DNA from: Verrucomicrobiaceae bacterium
Lineage (GTDB): Bacteria > Verrucomicrobiota > Verrucomicrobiia > Verrucomicrobiales > Verrucomicrobiaceae
DNA: 64,000 nt
NCBI GenBank assembly: GCA_947466075.1
Contig: CANIBP010000002.1
Coordinates: 124,001 to 188,000 of the forward strand
Direction of reading: 5' to 3'
Positions 15,917 through 25,119 of this stretch are shown here, piece by piece; the first letter of the stretch is position 1; every line of letters begins with the position of its first letter. The position numbers were made by a program, and so were the translations under genes. The notes under the pieces are model-generated. The model was given only the letters and a program-made list of their open reading frames with translations, was not told the origin of the DNA and searched no databases.

Positions 15917-17509
15917 ATGAACGCTCCCGCCAACACCCGCAGCTTCCGTCTTCGTCTAGCGTTGCAGACGATGCTCGTCGCCGGTGCCCTCGTCGCGGCG
16001 TTCGGCAGCGCCGCTTGGTGGTATGCCAGTCAAACTCTCGAACGCAGCGTCGATGACCGCATCATCGCCCCGGCACAGCGCGTGTGGAACCGCATTGATC
16101 CCTACACCTCGGATGAGGAGTTCAAAACCATCTCCGATCTCGTGTTTGGCACCTCGCACTCGCAGTCAGCGCAGGCGGTGCTTGTGGTTCAAGAACATCG
16201 TCAGGGCAAAACAATCTTCGCGACACCCAATGCGCCCAAGGATCTCGATGTTTACTTCCGCAGTTGCTTTCCTACGGCGGAAGAAATCAGCCGCGTTCCA
16301 CCACAGCCGCAACCAGGCGAACGTGGTGGTCCACCAGGTGCACGACGGCCACGGCGTGAGAGAGAATTTGATGATTTGCTCGGTCTGCCACCTGGTTTGA
16401 GTTCTGCACCTGAGCAGCCGCCCCCAGAGCGCGGCCAGTCCTTCCGTCCGCAGATGCCCATGATTCGGGAGCCAACCACCTTCACCGCGCGCTCTGGTGG
16501 CATCGACTGGCGCTTCGGTTCCTTCAGCAGCCCAGATTACACCATCTTCGTCGGCCTCTCGCTCACCGATTACTATGCGGAGATCAATCGCATGGCGCAG
16601 TGGTATGTTGGTGCGGGTATCATTGGCCTCGCCTTCGCTGGCCTCGGCGCCATGTGGACCTCGAAACGCGCCATGCGCCCACTTGAACGCGTCGTCGGCA
16701 CCGCCCAGCATCTCAACGCCAGCGATCTCGCCGAACGCATCCCGGTGCAAAGCGATGACAACCGCGAATTCGCCCAACTCATCGACGTGCTCAACGGCAT
16801 GATGCAGCGCTTGGAAGGCAGCTTTCAGCAGGCAGTACGTTTCACGGCTGATGCCTCGCATGAACTCAAAACCCCGCTCGCCATCATGCTCGCCGACCTC
16901 GACGATGCTGTGCGTCACGCCAAGCCGGGGAGCAGCGAGCATGAGCGCTTCGTTTCACTCTTTGAAGAAGCCACCCGCCTCAAACAAATCACCCAAAGCC
17001 TGCTGCTACTCTCTCAAGCCGACGCGGGTCGTCTGCCGACGCATCCCGAGCCTTATGACCTCAGCGCCGACCTCGCACGCCTCATTGAAGACGCCGAAAT
17101 CCTCTGCGAGCAGGCTGGACTGACCCTGGAACATCAACTTGAGCCTGGAATCGAAGTGAATGCCGATCGTGCGCTGCTTCGGCAGGTGTTTCACAATCTC
17201 CTCAGCAACGCCATCAAATACAACCGCCCGGACGGCCGCGTCGCATTGAGACTGTTGCAACAGAACGCGCAGATCTCGTTCACCATTACTAACACCGGCC
17301 CCGCCATTTCCGCAGAGAATCAGCAGCGCCTCTTTGAGCGCTTCTTCCGTGGCGATCAGGCCCACAACCGCAAAACCGACGGCTTCGGCCTCGGTCTTAA
17401 CATCGCCACCGAACTTGCCCGCGCCAACGGTGCCGAGCTGCGGTTGGTCAGCTCAGAGGACGATGAGACAGTGTTTGAGGTCGTCCTGGCGACAGCCGAA
17501 GTCGGTTAA
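15917..17509 (+). CDS. Membrane sensor histidine kinase
   Basis: A 530-residue membrane sensor kinase. First transmembrane helix about residues 12-34, a periplasmic domain that includes a Pro/Arg/Gly-rich low-complexity stretch (residues about 130-180), and a second helix (WYVGAGIIGLAFAGLGAMW). A HAMP domain follows (RAMRPLERVVGTAQHLNASDLAERIP). The phosphoacceptor helix is FTADASHELKTPLAIML, then the ATPase N box FHNLLSNAIKYN and G2 TDGFGLGLNIA. The ATG at 15917 is chosen because the first helix follows it; the frame is open further upstream. No response regulator is adjacent. Its divergence from a sigma factor gene raises a possible link. Confidence 0.92.
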   Translation: MNAPANTRSFRLRLALQTMLVAGALVAAFGSAAWWYASQTLERSVDDRIIAPAQRVWNRIDPYTSDEEFKTISDLVFGTSHSQSAQAVLVVQEHRQGKTIFATPNAPKDLDVYFRSCFPTAEEISRVPPQPQPGERGGPPGARRPRREREFDDLLGLPPGLSSAPEQPPPERGQSFRPQMPMIREPTTFTARSGGIDWRFGSFSSPDYTIFVGLSLTDYYAEINRMAQWYVGAGIIGLAFAGLGAMWTSKRAMRPLERVVGTAQHLNASDLAERIPVQSDDNREFAQLIDVLNGMMQRLEGSFQQAVRFTADASHELKTPLAIMLADLDDAVRHAKPGSSEHERFVSLFEEATRLKQITQSLLLLSQADAGRLPTHPEPYDLSADLARLIEDAEILCEQAGLTLEHQLEPGIEVNADRALLRQVFHNLLSNAIKYNRPDGRVALRLLQQNAQISFTITNTGPAISAENQQRLFERFFRGDQAHNRKTDGFGLGLNIATELARANGAELRLVSSEDDETVFEVVLATAEVG

Positions 17510-17537
17510 AAGCCACATCTTCTTCCTTGCCAAAGGC

Positions 17538-17610
17538 CGTACTTTCCCGACTATGGCGGCCCTCTTGTCCGGGAGCCTATTGGCGCTGCGGGACAAAAGC
17601 CCGTAGTACG
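17538..17610 (+). promoter_or_regulatory. Structured leader before the ribosomal protein S1 gene
   Basis: The 162-base gap before rpsA can fold as nested stems. CGTACT (17538-17543) pairs with AGTACG (17605-17610), and TTGTCC (17565-17570) pairs with GGACAA (17591-17596). The element ends about 60 bases before the S1 start. Ribosomal protein genes are often controlled by such leaders, and S1 represses its own translation in E. coli, but no known leader family is matched here. Assignment is inference from pairing only. Confidence 0.35.
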
Positions 17611-17671
17611 CCTCAGGAGTGGAGGTGCACGTGCGGTTCATCCTAAACACTCGCAACCGTAACAACATTAA

Positions 17672-19351
17672 ATGAGTGCCACAGCAACTCTCGCTGAACT
17701 GATCGCAGGATCGTTCCGCGAACTTTCCGAAGGATCCATTGTCAAAGGCAAGATCCTCGAAATCAAACCGCAAGTCGTCCTCGTGGACATCGGCTACAAG
17801 TCCGAAGGGGCCATCCCATCCAACGAATTCGAAGACGAAGACATCCAGGTTGGCGATGAGGTCGAAGTCCTCCTCGAGCGCCTCGAAAACGACGAAGGCA
17901 TGGTCGTCCTCTCCAAGGAGAAGGCCGCACACCGCCAGAACTGGGAAAAAATTTACACCGTCTTCAAAGACGGCGGTCTCGTCAAAGGCAAGATCAAGAG
18001 CGTCGTCAAAGGCGGCCTCATGGTCAACGTCGGCGTCGAAGCCTTCCTCCCCGGCTCCCAGATCGACATCATCCCGCCGAAGGATCTCCACGAATACGTC
18101 GGCAAGGTGTTCGAGTTCAAGATCGTCAAGATCAACGACGAGCGCAAAAACATCGTGCTCTCCCGCCGCGAAGTCATCGAGGCAGAGCGTGCCGAACAGC
18201 GTCAGAAATTCCTCGATGGTGTCACCCCTGGCGACAAAGTCATCGGTATCGTCAAGAACATCACCGACTTCGGTGCGTTCGTCGATCTCAACGGCATGGA
18301 CGGACTGCTCCACATTACGGACATGTCCTGGGGCCGCCTCAACCATCCTTCCGAGCTTCTCGGCATCGGTCAGAAGATCGAAGTGCAGATTCTCGAGGTC
18401 AATCGCGAGAAAGAACGCGTCTCCCTCGGTCTCAAGCAGCTTCAGAACAACCCGTGGGAAAACATCGAAGCCCGTTACCCCGTCGGCCATCAGGTCCACG
18501 GCAAGGTCACGAAGCTCGTCGCCTACGGCGCGTTTGTGGAAGTGGAAGAAGGCGTCGAAGGCCTCATTCACGTCTCCGAACTCTCCTGGACGAAGCGCAT
18601 CGCCCGTCCTTCCGATGTCCTCACCGTGGGCCAGGAAGTCAACGCTGTGGTGCTTGGCATCAACAAGGAAGAGCGCAAGATCAGCCTTGGCGTTCGTCAA
18701 CTCGACACCAATCCGTGGGACGATATCGACGCTCGTTACCCAATCGGCACTCAGATGAAGCGTGCCGTCCGCAACCTCACCGCTTACGGTGCATTTGTGG
18801 AGCTGGAAGAAGGCATCGACGGCATGATCCACGTGTCCGACCTCAGTTGGACACGTAAGATCAACCACCCATCCGAACTCCTCAAGAAGGGTCAGGAAGT
18901 GGACGCCGTCGTGCTCGGCATCGACAAGGCCAACCAGCGCATCAGCCTCGGCATGAAGCAGCTCGACACCGACCCATGGTCCATCATCGACACCCGCTTC
19001 AAGGTGGGCGACGTCGTGAAGGGCCGCGTGGCGAAGATCGCCAGCTTCGGTGCCTTCATCGAACTCGAAGACGACATCGACGGCCTCGTGCACATCTCGC
19101 AGATCAGCGAGGACCGCATCGAGAAGGTCAAGGACAAGCTCAATGTGGGCGACGAAGTGGAAGCACGCGTCATCAAAGTGGACAAGGTGGAGCGCCGCAT
19201 CGGCCTTTCCATCAAGGCCATGAACTACAGCGAAGCCGACATCGCCAAGGAAAGCCAGGCCTTCGAAGCCCTCCGCCCCAGCACCGACCTCGTCGGCTTG
19301 GAGCAAGCCTTCAAGTTCGCCACCGAAGAGTGGCGTCCCGGCGGTCAGTAA
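17672..19351 (+). CDS. rpsA: 30S ribosomal protein S1
   Basis: Ribosomal protein S1, which binds mRNA and helps it load on the 30S subunit. 559 residues with six S1 (OB-fold) repeats starting near residues 22, 103, 187, 272, 360 and 445; the repeats carry the usual VxGxV...GAFVxL...GLxHxS pattern, for example YGAFVEVEEGVEGLIHVSEL. The first two repeats are the most divergent, as in E. coli S1 where they bind the ribosome. The length matches six-domain S1. A strong terminator follows, so it is the last gene of its transcript. A structured leader precedes it. Confidence 0.96.
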   Translation: MSATATLAELIAGSFRELSEGSIVKGKILEIKPQVVLVDIGYKSEGAIPSNEFEDEDIQVGDEVEVLLERLENDEGMVVLSKEKAAHRQNWEKIYTVFKDGGLVKGKIKSVVKGGLMVNVGVEAFLPGSQIDIIPPKDLHEYVGKVFEFKIVKINDERKNIVLSRREVIEAERAEQRQKFLDGVTPGDKVIGIVKNITDFGAFVDLNGMDGLLHITDMSWGRLNHPSELLGIGQKIEVQILEVNREKERVSLGLKQLQNNPWENIEARYPVGHQVHGKVTKLVAYGAFVEVEEGVEGLIHVSELSWTKRIARPSDVLTVGQEVNAVVLGINKEERKISLGVRQLDTNPWDDIDARYPIGTQMKRAVRNLTAYGAFVELEEGIDGMIHVSDLSWTRKINHPSELLKKGQEVDAVVLGIDKANQRISLGMKQLDTDPWSIIDTRFKVGDVVKGRVAKIASFGAFIELEDDIDGLVHISQISEDRIEKVKDKLNVGDEVEARVIKVDKVERRIGLSIKAMNYSEADIAKESQAFEALRPSTDLVGLEQAFKFATEEWRPGGQ

Positions 19352-19386
19352 TCCGCGATCCAAGCCTCACAACTCGATCAACCACG

Positions 19387-19415
19387 AAGGGACGCCGCAA
19401 TGCGTCCCTTTTTTT
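19387..19415 (+). terminator. Rho-independent terminator of rpsA
   Basis: A perfect 9-base-pair stem (AAGGGACGC at 19387-19395 with GCGTCCCTT at 19402-19410), a 6-base loop and a run of T immediately after (seven T in a row counting the stem end). It lies 35 bases after the rpsA stop codon. Confidence 0.92.
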
Positions 19416-19435
19416 GCTCGCGTTTGCTTCAATGA

Positions 19436-20422
19436 ATGGAAACCATTCGCATCATGGCCGCCACTCGTCGTCAGGTCCTCATCATCGTTGCCATCACATC
19501 ACTCTACGCGTTGGCCTCTTGGCTGCTGTTTTCAGCCAGGTCACTGGGCGAGTGGCTACAGATCGTCTCAATCTCCTTCATCTACACGTTACCATGCAGC
19601 TTAGGAGCTCTGGTCTGTTTTCTAGGCTACAAACTGGACAAGCCGAGTCGATTTTGGGCCTATGGGGCACCTGCATTAACAATGCTGATACTCGTGTTTC
19701 TGAGTTGGTTGTTTTACATGGAGGCGCTGATCTGCGCCTTGGTGGCCGCGCCCATCCTCATGCTCATGGCTTTCATCGGCGGCTGGATCATGAGCCTGAT
19801 CTTGAAGAAAACGAAGCAAGGTCAACTTTCGGTAACCTTGTTTGTCCTGCTGCCCTATTTCGTCTCGCCGGTTGAGCAACTGTGGCAGACACCGCATGAA
19901 ATGCGGGTGATGCAGAACGCCGTGACGATTCATGCATCGCCAGAAACGATCTGGCAGCAGATCTATGAAGTGCCTGCGATCAAGACCGACGAACTGCCGG
20001 CGCAATGGATCTACCTCATCGGCTTTCCGCGTCCGATTGCCGCCGTCATAGACAAACAAGGCATCGGTGGTCGTCGTCACGCCACTTTTGAGCGCGACGT
20101 GTCCTTCTTTGAAGTCGTCACGCAATGGGAACCCTCGAAAAAACTTTCCTTTACCATCAAAGCTGATCCCGAATTCGTGCCACAGACAGCCTTCGACAAA
20201 CACATCATCGTTGGCGGCAGATTCTACGATGTTCTCGATGGCACCTATGAGATCGAGCCTCGTAGCGATGGCACATGCATGCTGCAACTCTCCAGCACCC
20301 ATCGGCTTTCGACAAGGTTCAACTGGTACGCAGGCTGGTGGAGCGAGTGGGTGATGAATCAGATCCAAGGCTCGATCCTCGAGGTTATTCGCCAACGTTG
20401 TGAGAAGACTCGCCAAGCCTGA
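19436..20422 (+). CDS. Membrane protein with C-terminal SRPBCC domain
   Basis: A 328-residue protein. The N-terminal 150 residues contain four likely transmembrane helices (about residues 14-34, 42-62, 76-96 and 100-122). The C-terminal part (about residues 155-320) looks like an SRPBCC/START-like ligand-binding domain: it begins VTIHASPETIWQQI, the usual first strand and helix of the fold, and ends with a long helix after WYAGWWSEWVMNQIQGSIL. Such domains hold hydrophobic ligands. The ATG at 19436 and a later one at 19454 are both possible. It ends exactly where the convergent channel gene ends. Substrate unknown. Confidence 0.78.
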   Translation: METIRIMAATRRQVLIIVAITSLYALASWLLFSARSLGEWLQIVSISFIYTLPCSLGALVCFLGYKLDKPSRFWAYGAPALTMLILVFLSWLFYMEALICALVAAPILMLMAFIGGWIMSLILKKTKQGQLSVTLFVLLPYFVSPVEQLWQTPHEMRVMQNAVTIHASPETIWQQIYEVPAIKTDELPAQWIYLIGFPRPIAAVIDKQGIGGRRHATFERDVSFFEVVTQWEPSKKLSFTIKADPEFVPQTAFDKHIIVGGRFYDVLDGTYEIEPRSDGTCMLQLSSTHRLSTRFNWYAGWWSEWVMNQIQGSILEVIRQRCEKTRQA

Positions 20423-21460
20423 TCACCCTTTACCCACGCCACGTTTCATCACCACCAGCGCATCGCCGGGCATCAGCATAGCGGTGGGATTGGGATTCAT
20501 GTCGGTACCGCCTTCTTTGCGCAAAATCGCCACCACAAGCAGCCTGCCAGAGACTTCTTTCTCCAAGTCACCAACACGCCGATGCAGCCAGGGTGACTGC
20601 AGGCCGATCTCGATCTCCTCCATGTCCAAGCCCAGCTCGGTGAGATGATGCTCGAACTCGATACTCGACTTCGTTTTGCCGCCGAGCAAATCACGCGCAT
20701 TCGGATGCAGGATGAGATGCGCGATACGGTCCGCGCCGATGTGCGCGGGTAGCACGACGCGATTCGCACCCGCTTGCCGCAGCTTGCGCTCGGTAGAGGG
20801 CACTTCACCGCGCGCTATGATTTCGATCTCGGGATTCATGTTCCGAGCACTGAGGGTGATGAAGACATTCGCTGCATCATTCGGTAACACGGTGGCCAGC
20901 ACACGAGCGCGCGTCACACCCGCCGCACGGAGCACCGGCTCATCCGTCGCTTCACCCAAATGAGTCAGCCAGCCGGCTTCACGCGCTTCGGCCACACGCT
21001 CCGGCGATTGATCAACGATAACGAATGGAATGCCGCCCGCTTCAAGCTGGGTGGCGATCATTTTGCCGATGCGACCGTAACCGCAGATGATGGCGTGGTT
21101 TTTGAGCTTCTCGATTTCGTGTTCCATGCGTTTGCCTCCCAAGGCGCGTTGAATTTGTGATTCCGTCAGCCACTGAACCAAGGTACCAGTGATGAAAATG
21201 ATGCCGGTGCAGCCGAGGACGATGAGCGCCATCGTCCAAGCCCGCAGCCACGGGTCCGTGATCGGCACCACCTCGCCAAAGCCGACGCTGAAGGCCGTGA
21301 TGACGACCATGTAGATGGCATCGCTCCACGACCAGCCCGCCATGCGATACCCCACCGCGAACACCGCCATCACGGCACCCGCAAATGCGGTGGCGTAGAG
21401 CAGATTGGACTGGGGACGGCTGGTCGGAGAGGGCATGCGGCGGGCGGAAGTTCTTTCCAT
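20423..21460 (-). CDS. Potassium channel with TrkA-N (RCK) domain
   Basis: A 345-residue two-helix potassium channel fused to a regulatory RCK module. Helix 1 spans about residues 22-42, the pore loop and filter about 45-70 and helix 2 about 72-95. The filter reads TAFSVGFGEVVP, where TVGYGD is usual, so Tyr is replaced by Phe and the acidic end by Glu. The TrkA-N Rossmann fold starts at HAIICGYGRIGKMIATQL (GxGxxG) and a TrkA-C domain occupies the C-terminus (SGRLLVVAILRKEG...MLMPGDALVVM). It probably conducts K+ under ligand control; the nucleotide it binds is not clear from sequence. Confidence 0.9.
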   Translation of the reverse strand: MERTSARRMPSPTSRPQSNLLYATAFAGAVMAVFAVGYRMAGWSWSDAIYMVVITAFSVGFGEVVPITDPWLRAWTMALIVLGCTGIIFITGTLVQWLTESQIQRALGGKRMEHEIEKLKNHAIICGYGRIGKMIATQLEAGGIPFVIVDQSPERVAEAREAGWLTHLGEATDEPVLRAAGVTRARVLATVLPNDAANVFITLSARNMNPEIEIIARGEVPSTERKLRQAGANRVVLPAHIGADRIAHLILHPNARDLLGGKTKSSIEFEHHLTELGLDMEEIEIGLQSPWLHRRVGDLEKEVSGRLLVVAILRKEGGTDMNPNPTAMLMPGDALVVMKRGVGKG

Positions 21461-21579
21461 AGCCGGAGGCGTGCCAGCAGGGCCGCAGGAAAACCACCAT
21501 CCCGCCTGAAGAGCGCACGAAACAATCTTCTGACACTTTGCCTCTAGCGACTAGGCATGAATCAACCATTTTAACATTG

Positions 21580-22443
21580 ATGTTAGAAACCGTGCCTCCA
21601 TCGCTTGCAGAGACACGTCGCCAGTGGTTGCGACGTGCCTTGGCCGCCTTGCCGCTGACACTCGCAGGCTGCGTCGCTTCTTCCACCTCGGTGCTCGGTG
21701 TCTCCGCACGCAGATCCCGGGCCCAGTGGGAATATCACAATCGTTTCCTCGCTTCGGGTGCGCGTTTACGCTTCCGTGCACACAGCGCCCATGGCAGACC
21801 GTGGACGTCTAGCATGGAGCAGACTTATCGTGCACATCGGCGTGATCCGCGCATCGATTACGCTGTCAAAAATCTCGCCACTGGCCGCTACCTTGCCGAA
21901 TTCCAAGCAGATCAGCTCTTCATTGGCGGTTCCATGCCAAAGCCAGCCGTCGCTGCTGTGCTGCTGGAAAAGCGCCGCGGCAATCTCACGCGCGAGGAGT
22001 TCCAGAACATCGTCTACGCCTGCGATCAGAGCATCAACGCCTCTTGGTTCTACCTGCTAGCGCGTATCACCCCAGAGGATGAGCGGAACTTTGAGTGGAA
22101 ATACAACCTGCCCAATGTCGAGATCATCAACAACTGGCAATCCCCACGCTTTTACGCTGAGTTTTATGAGCACTGCGTGAACTACAGGTTCGATTACGGC
22201 TGCGAGCTGCTACTCGAAGCCATGCGGCGTGATCAATACGGCCTTGGTCGCTGGGTTATGCCGGCAAGCATCACCTACATCGGCGGCAAGACGGGCAATT
22301 ACGGCGAATGGGATCACGAGTCACTATTCTTTTATCATCGCGGCACACCCTACGCAATTGTGCTCTACACACGCGGCAACTTCGCTCCCGGCAATCAGCT
22401 CGGCTGCATGATGGGCGGTTTGTTCCGCGACTACTGCGCGTGA
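21580..22443 (+). CDS. Serine beta-lactamase/transpeptidase-fold lipoprotein
   Basis: A 287-residue exported protein. The signal has a Tat-like RRxxLR start (ETRRQWLRRALAALPLTLAGC) and a lipobox LAGC, so it is probably a Tat lipoprotein. All three motifs of the penicillin-binding/beta-lactamase fold can be proposed: SMPK (SxxK) near residue 117, SIN (SxN) near 149 and KTG near 234 in YIGGKTGNYGE. This suggests a serine acyl-enzyme, either a beta-lactamase-like hydrolase or a D-Ala-D-Ala peptidase. Spacing is close to class A enzymes but overall sequence is divergent, so the substrate is uncertain. It converges with the cytochrome gene, leaving 7 bases. Confidence 0.78.
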   Translation: MLETVPPSLAETRRQWLRRALAALPLTLAGCVASSTSVLGVSARRSRAQWEYHNRFLASGARLRFRAHSAHGRPWTSSMEQTYRAHRRDPRIDYAVKNLATGRYLAEFQADQLFIGGSMPKPAVAAVLLEKRRGNLTREEFQNIVYACDQSINASWFYLLARITPEDERNFEWKYNLPNVEIINNWQSPRFYAEFYEHCVNYRFDYGCELLLEAMRRDQYGLGRWVMPASITYIGGKTGNYGEWDHESLFFYHRGTPYAIVLYTRGNFAPGNQLGCMMGGLFRDYCA

Positions 22444-22450
22444 GCAAAGC

Positions 22451-25051
22451 CTAATTCTGTAGCCGATAGATTGTCCCGTGAATGCTGCGGGTGAACCCTT
22501 TCCCATCTGCGCCTGTTAGCGTGCATTGCAGTTGCAGGCCGCGCGTGGGCGCAAGATCTGGAATCGTTAAGTGCAACGTGCGTCCATCCTCCTTGAGTGT
22601 GGCTTTCGTGATGCTTAGCGCATGCTCGTTGAGATGCTTGGAGCCATAGTTGCCGCTGCGAAGGAGGTCCCACACTTTCAGCGTATGATGTGTGATATCT
22701 TCAGCGCTCGTTTTGTCGAGAGGGTCACTAAAGGTGAGAGTGATGCCGCCTTGGGTGGTGCGCCAGCCAATGGGCAGGTGCAGCGGCAATCCAGTGCGTC
22801 TCAAGCGGTAGATGCCACCGTCTTGAATCTTGTTGCTGGCCCACACCGCCATGCCGCAGGTATAAAGATCACCGGTGGTCGGATGAAAGCGGCCCCGCAT
22901 GACGCCCGTGGGGAAATCCGGCATTGGCAGCGCAACGGCGGCTCCTTGGCCAGCGTCGGACTCGTCTTGCAGAATGAGGTTCATGCGACCCATACCGTAG
23001 CTGATGTCGAGCAGCTTGTTTTGCAGAGGTGCCCATGAAATGGGAGTCACGCGCACCAGTTCGCCGGGCGAGCGATCGAACTCGTTGGTCAGCCAGATGA
23101 GAGGTTGCTGCATGGCCGCATCGCTTTTGTCTTCTGGAGCACCGTAGGACCACATATTGCCGTAGAACTTGCCTTCACGAACCAGATTGATTCGGTTTTT
23201 TGGCGTCCAGTGTCCTTCCTGATCGGTGACATAAAAAGTGCCGTCGTCATTGACGCTCACGCCATTGGCTGCACGGAAACCATTGGCAACGATCTCGGTC
23301 TTCGATCCATCAGGACTGATACGCAGCAAGGTTCCATGCTGTGGAACCAAGGGGGGCAAAGCATGGCGCGCCGACTTGGCATAGTAAAAGTTGCCGGCGG
23401 CATCGGTCTGCAGGCCCATCGCGAACTCATGGAAGTGCTCAGTCACCTGATGATCGCTGTTGAGGCACTCATAGAAATCCGTTTCACCATCGCCATTGCG
23501 GTCGATGAGACGCACAAGCTGATCGCGGCAGGTGATATGAATGATACCATCGATGATCTTCAGCCCGAGCGGTTGATTCAAACCGGCAGCGATGCGGCGC
23601 CAGGTCAGCTTGCCTGCGGGGTCGAGCAGACCATCAACGATCCACACATCTCCCATCCAAGTACAAACAGCGAGCCGTCGGCCATCCGCAAAAAAATCAA
23701 GTCCACCGGGACGCCACTGTGTGTGCCAGGGATTTACTGCAGCGTCAGGAAAGGCAAGCGTGTCGGCCTCAACACCTTCACCGCTGATCTTGGAGCCACT
23801 TTGCGACGTCAAATCGACAGCCCAAAGCGGCGCCGCGACTTCTTGGCCCGCTTTGATTGGCACCAAGCCCGTCGGCGCTTGGATATCCGATAGGATGCGC
23901 ACCGTTACCTGTTCTGTTGCTGTGCGCGCAGGCACTCGCAGCACGTGAAACCCGCTTCCCACGGCCAGCTTGGCTGCTTTTCCACCACTGATGGTCACGC
24001 GCTGCTTTTCATCTGCCACGCGCATTTCGAGAGCGGTGTCGCAGGAACCGATTTCGAGCGTGCGTGTGAAAACGAACTTTCCATCACTCACTTCGCAACC
24101 GGGTGATTCCTGCACCTGCGCGGAGCCAACGCTGTAACTCAAGGTAATGTGATTGCTGTGTTGCGTCATGCCACGGTAACACAACCAAGAGCGCGGCAGT
24201 GGTCCGTAGGGCTTTTTGTCGAGACCGAGAATGCGGGCCTCCTCATAGCTACCCGTCGCAGGATTGGCCCAGCCAGGCGTGTTGGGATTCACCAAGGCTT
24301 TTTCACCCACAATCTTCGTGTGCGTGCCATGAGATCCATCAAAGGCAATGCCGCGCCAATCGACAAACTTGTCACCCGTCCATGCGGCAGCCACTCGCAT
24401 CGTGTCATGATCATAAAGCATCCACGCCCGGCCTTTCGTCACACCACCAGCACCTTCATCCAAGCGAACGGCGATGCCTTTATACGCAATGTTTCCTGGC
24501 GCAGCTTCCAGCGTCCACATCAGCGCTGGGCCAAAGTCCATGCGCAGATATTTCGGCCCTTTTTGAAACTCCTTCATCTCCGCCGTCTCCACGAACTCGC
24601 CCTGCGGTTTCGGCAACTTCGCGAGATAGGCCTCTGTCACTGGCGCATAAGCCGTCGCGTTGCTTGGCTTCACATATTCCTCACGCACAAAATACGCCAC
24701 GTCATACTTCTGCTGCGGTGTCAGCATCGTCCACGGCGGCATGAGGCCGAGGCCTGTCGTCAGTGTGCGATAGATGCCGTGAAGATCGCCGCCATTTTTA
24801 AAAGGCTCCTTCCAAAACGCCCTCGACAACGGCAGCGAGCCGGCCTTCTCTGGCGTGCCATGGCAGGCAATGCACAGTGTCTTGTAGAGCGCCGCCCCAC
24901 GCTCCATCGCCGCAGTATCGAGGGCCTTGATCAGCTTCACATGATCCACGGCAAGCTCCGCAGGAGATGGTGGCAGTGTGATAGGAGTCTGCGCTTGGCA
25001 GAGAGTCACCGACAAGCCGCAGGCTAGAATAAGAAAGATGAATCGAGGCAT
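22451..25051 (-). CDS. Secreted cytochrome c / sorbosone-dehydrogenase-like protein
   Basis: An 866-residue exported protein starting MPRFIFLILACGLSVTLCQA (signal peptide). A heme-c domain is near residues 45-130, with CIACHG (Cys-x2-Cys-His) and a likely distal Met in GLGLMPPWTML. A middle region (about 150-430) resembles the DUF6797-type module seen in planctomycete and verrucomicrobial cytochromes. The C-terminal half (about 440-760) resembles the beta-propeller of glucose/sorbosone dehydrogenases (LNQPLGLKIIDGIIHI, VNDDGTFYVTDQEGHW). It is probably a periplasmic sugar or polyol oxidase-like protein passing electrons to heme. Substrate is not shown. The frame is open 19 codons upstream to 25108. 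Confidence 0.85.
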   Translation of the reverse strand: MPRFIFLILACGLSVTLCQAQTPITLPPSPAELAVDHVKLIKALDTAAMERGAALYKTLCIACHGTPEKAGSLPLSRAFWKEPFKNGGDLHGIYRTLTTGLGLMPPWTMLTPQQKYDVAYFVREEYVKPSNATAYAPVTEAYLAKLPKPQGEFVETAEMKEFQKGPKYLRMDFGPALMWTLEAAPGNIAYKGIAVRLDEGAGGVTKGRAWMLYDHDTMRVAAAWTGDKFVDWRGIAFDGSHGTHTKIVGEKALVNPNTPGWANPATGSYEEARILGLDKKPYGPLPRSWLCYRGMTQHSNHITLSYSVGSAQVQESPGCEVSDGKFVFTRTLEIGSCDTALEMRVADEKQRVTISGGKAAKLAVGSGFHVLRVPARTATEQVTVRILSDIQAPTGLVPIKAGQEVAAPLWAVDLTSQSGSKISGEGVEADTLAFPDAAVNPWHTQWRPGGLDFFADGRRLAVCTWMGDVWIVDGLLDPAGKLTWRRIAAGLNQPLGLKIIDGIIHITCRDQLVRLIDRNGDGETDFYECLNSDHQVTEHFHEFAMGLQTDAAGNFYYAKSARHALPPLVPQHGTLLRISPDGSKTEIVANGFRAANGVSVNDDGTFYVTDQEGHWTPKNRINLVREGKFYGNMWSYGAPEDKSDAAMQQPLIWLTNEFDRSPGELVRVTPISWAPLQNKLLDISYGMGRMNLILQDESDAGQGAAVALPMPDFPTGVMRGRFHPTTGDLYTCGMAVWASNKIQDGGIYRLRRTGLPLHLPIGWRTTQGGITLTFSDPLDKTSAEDITHHTLKVWDLLRSGNYGSKHLNEHALSITKATLKEDGRTLHLTIPDLAPTRGLQLQCTLTGADGKGFTRSIHGTIYRLQN

Positions 25052-25119
25052 AAGACAGAAAAATGATCGTAGCGTGTCATTAGAACATAAGACCAGAACT
25101 TTGGACAAATATCTCTCTG

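Noticed and set aside
17453..19363. Long minus-strand open frame of 636 codons
   Set aside because: It is antisense to the clearly real ribosomal protein S1 gene; its composition (D/E/V/L-rich) is what S1 codon bias produces on the other strand.
24149..25027. Plus-strand open frame of 292 codons
   Set aside because: Antisense to the cytochrome c fusion gene; Arg/His-rich shadow composition.
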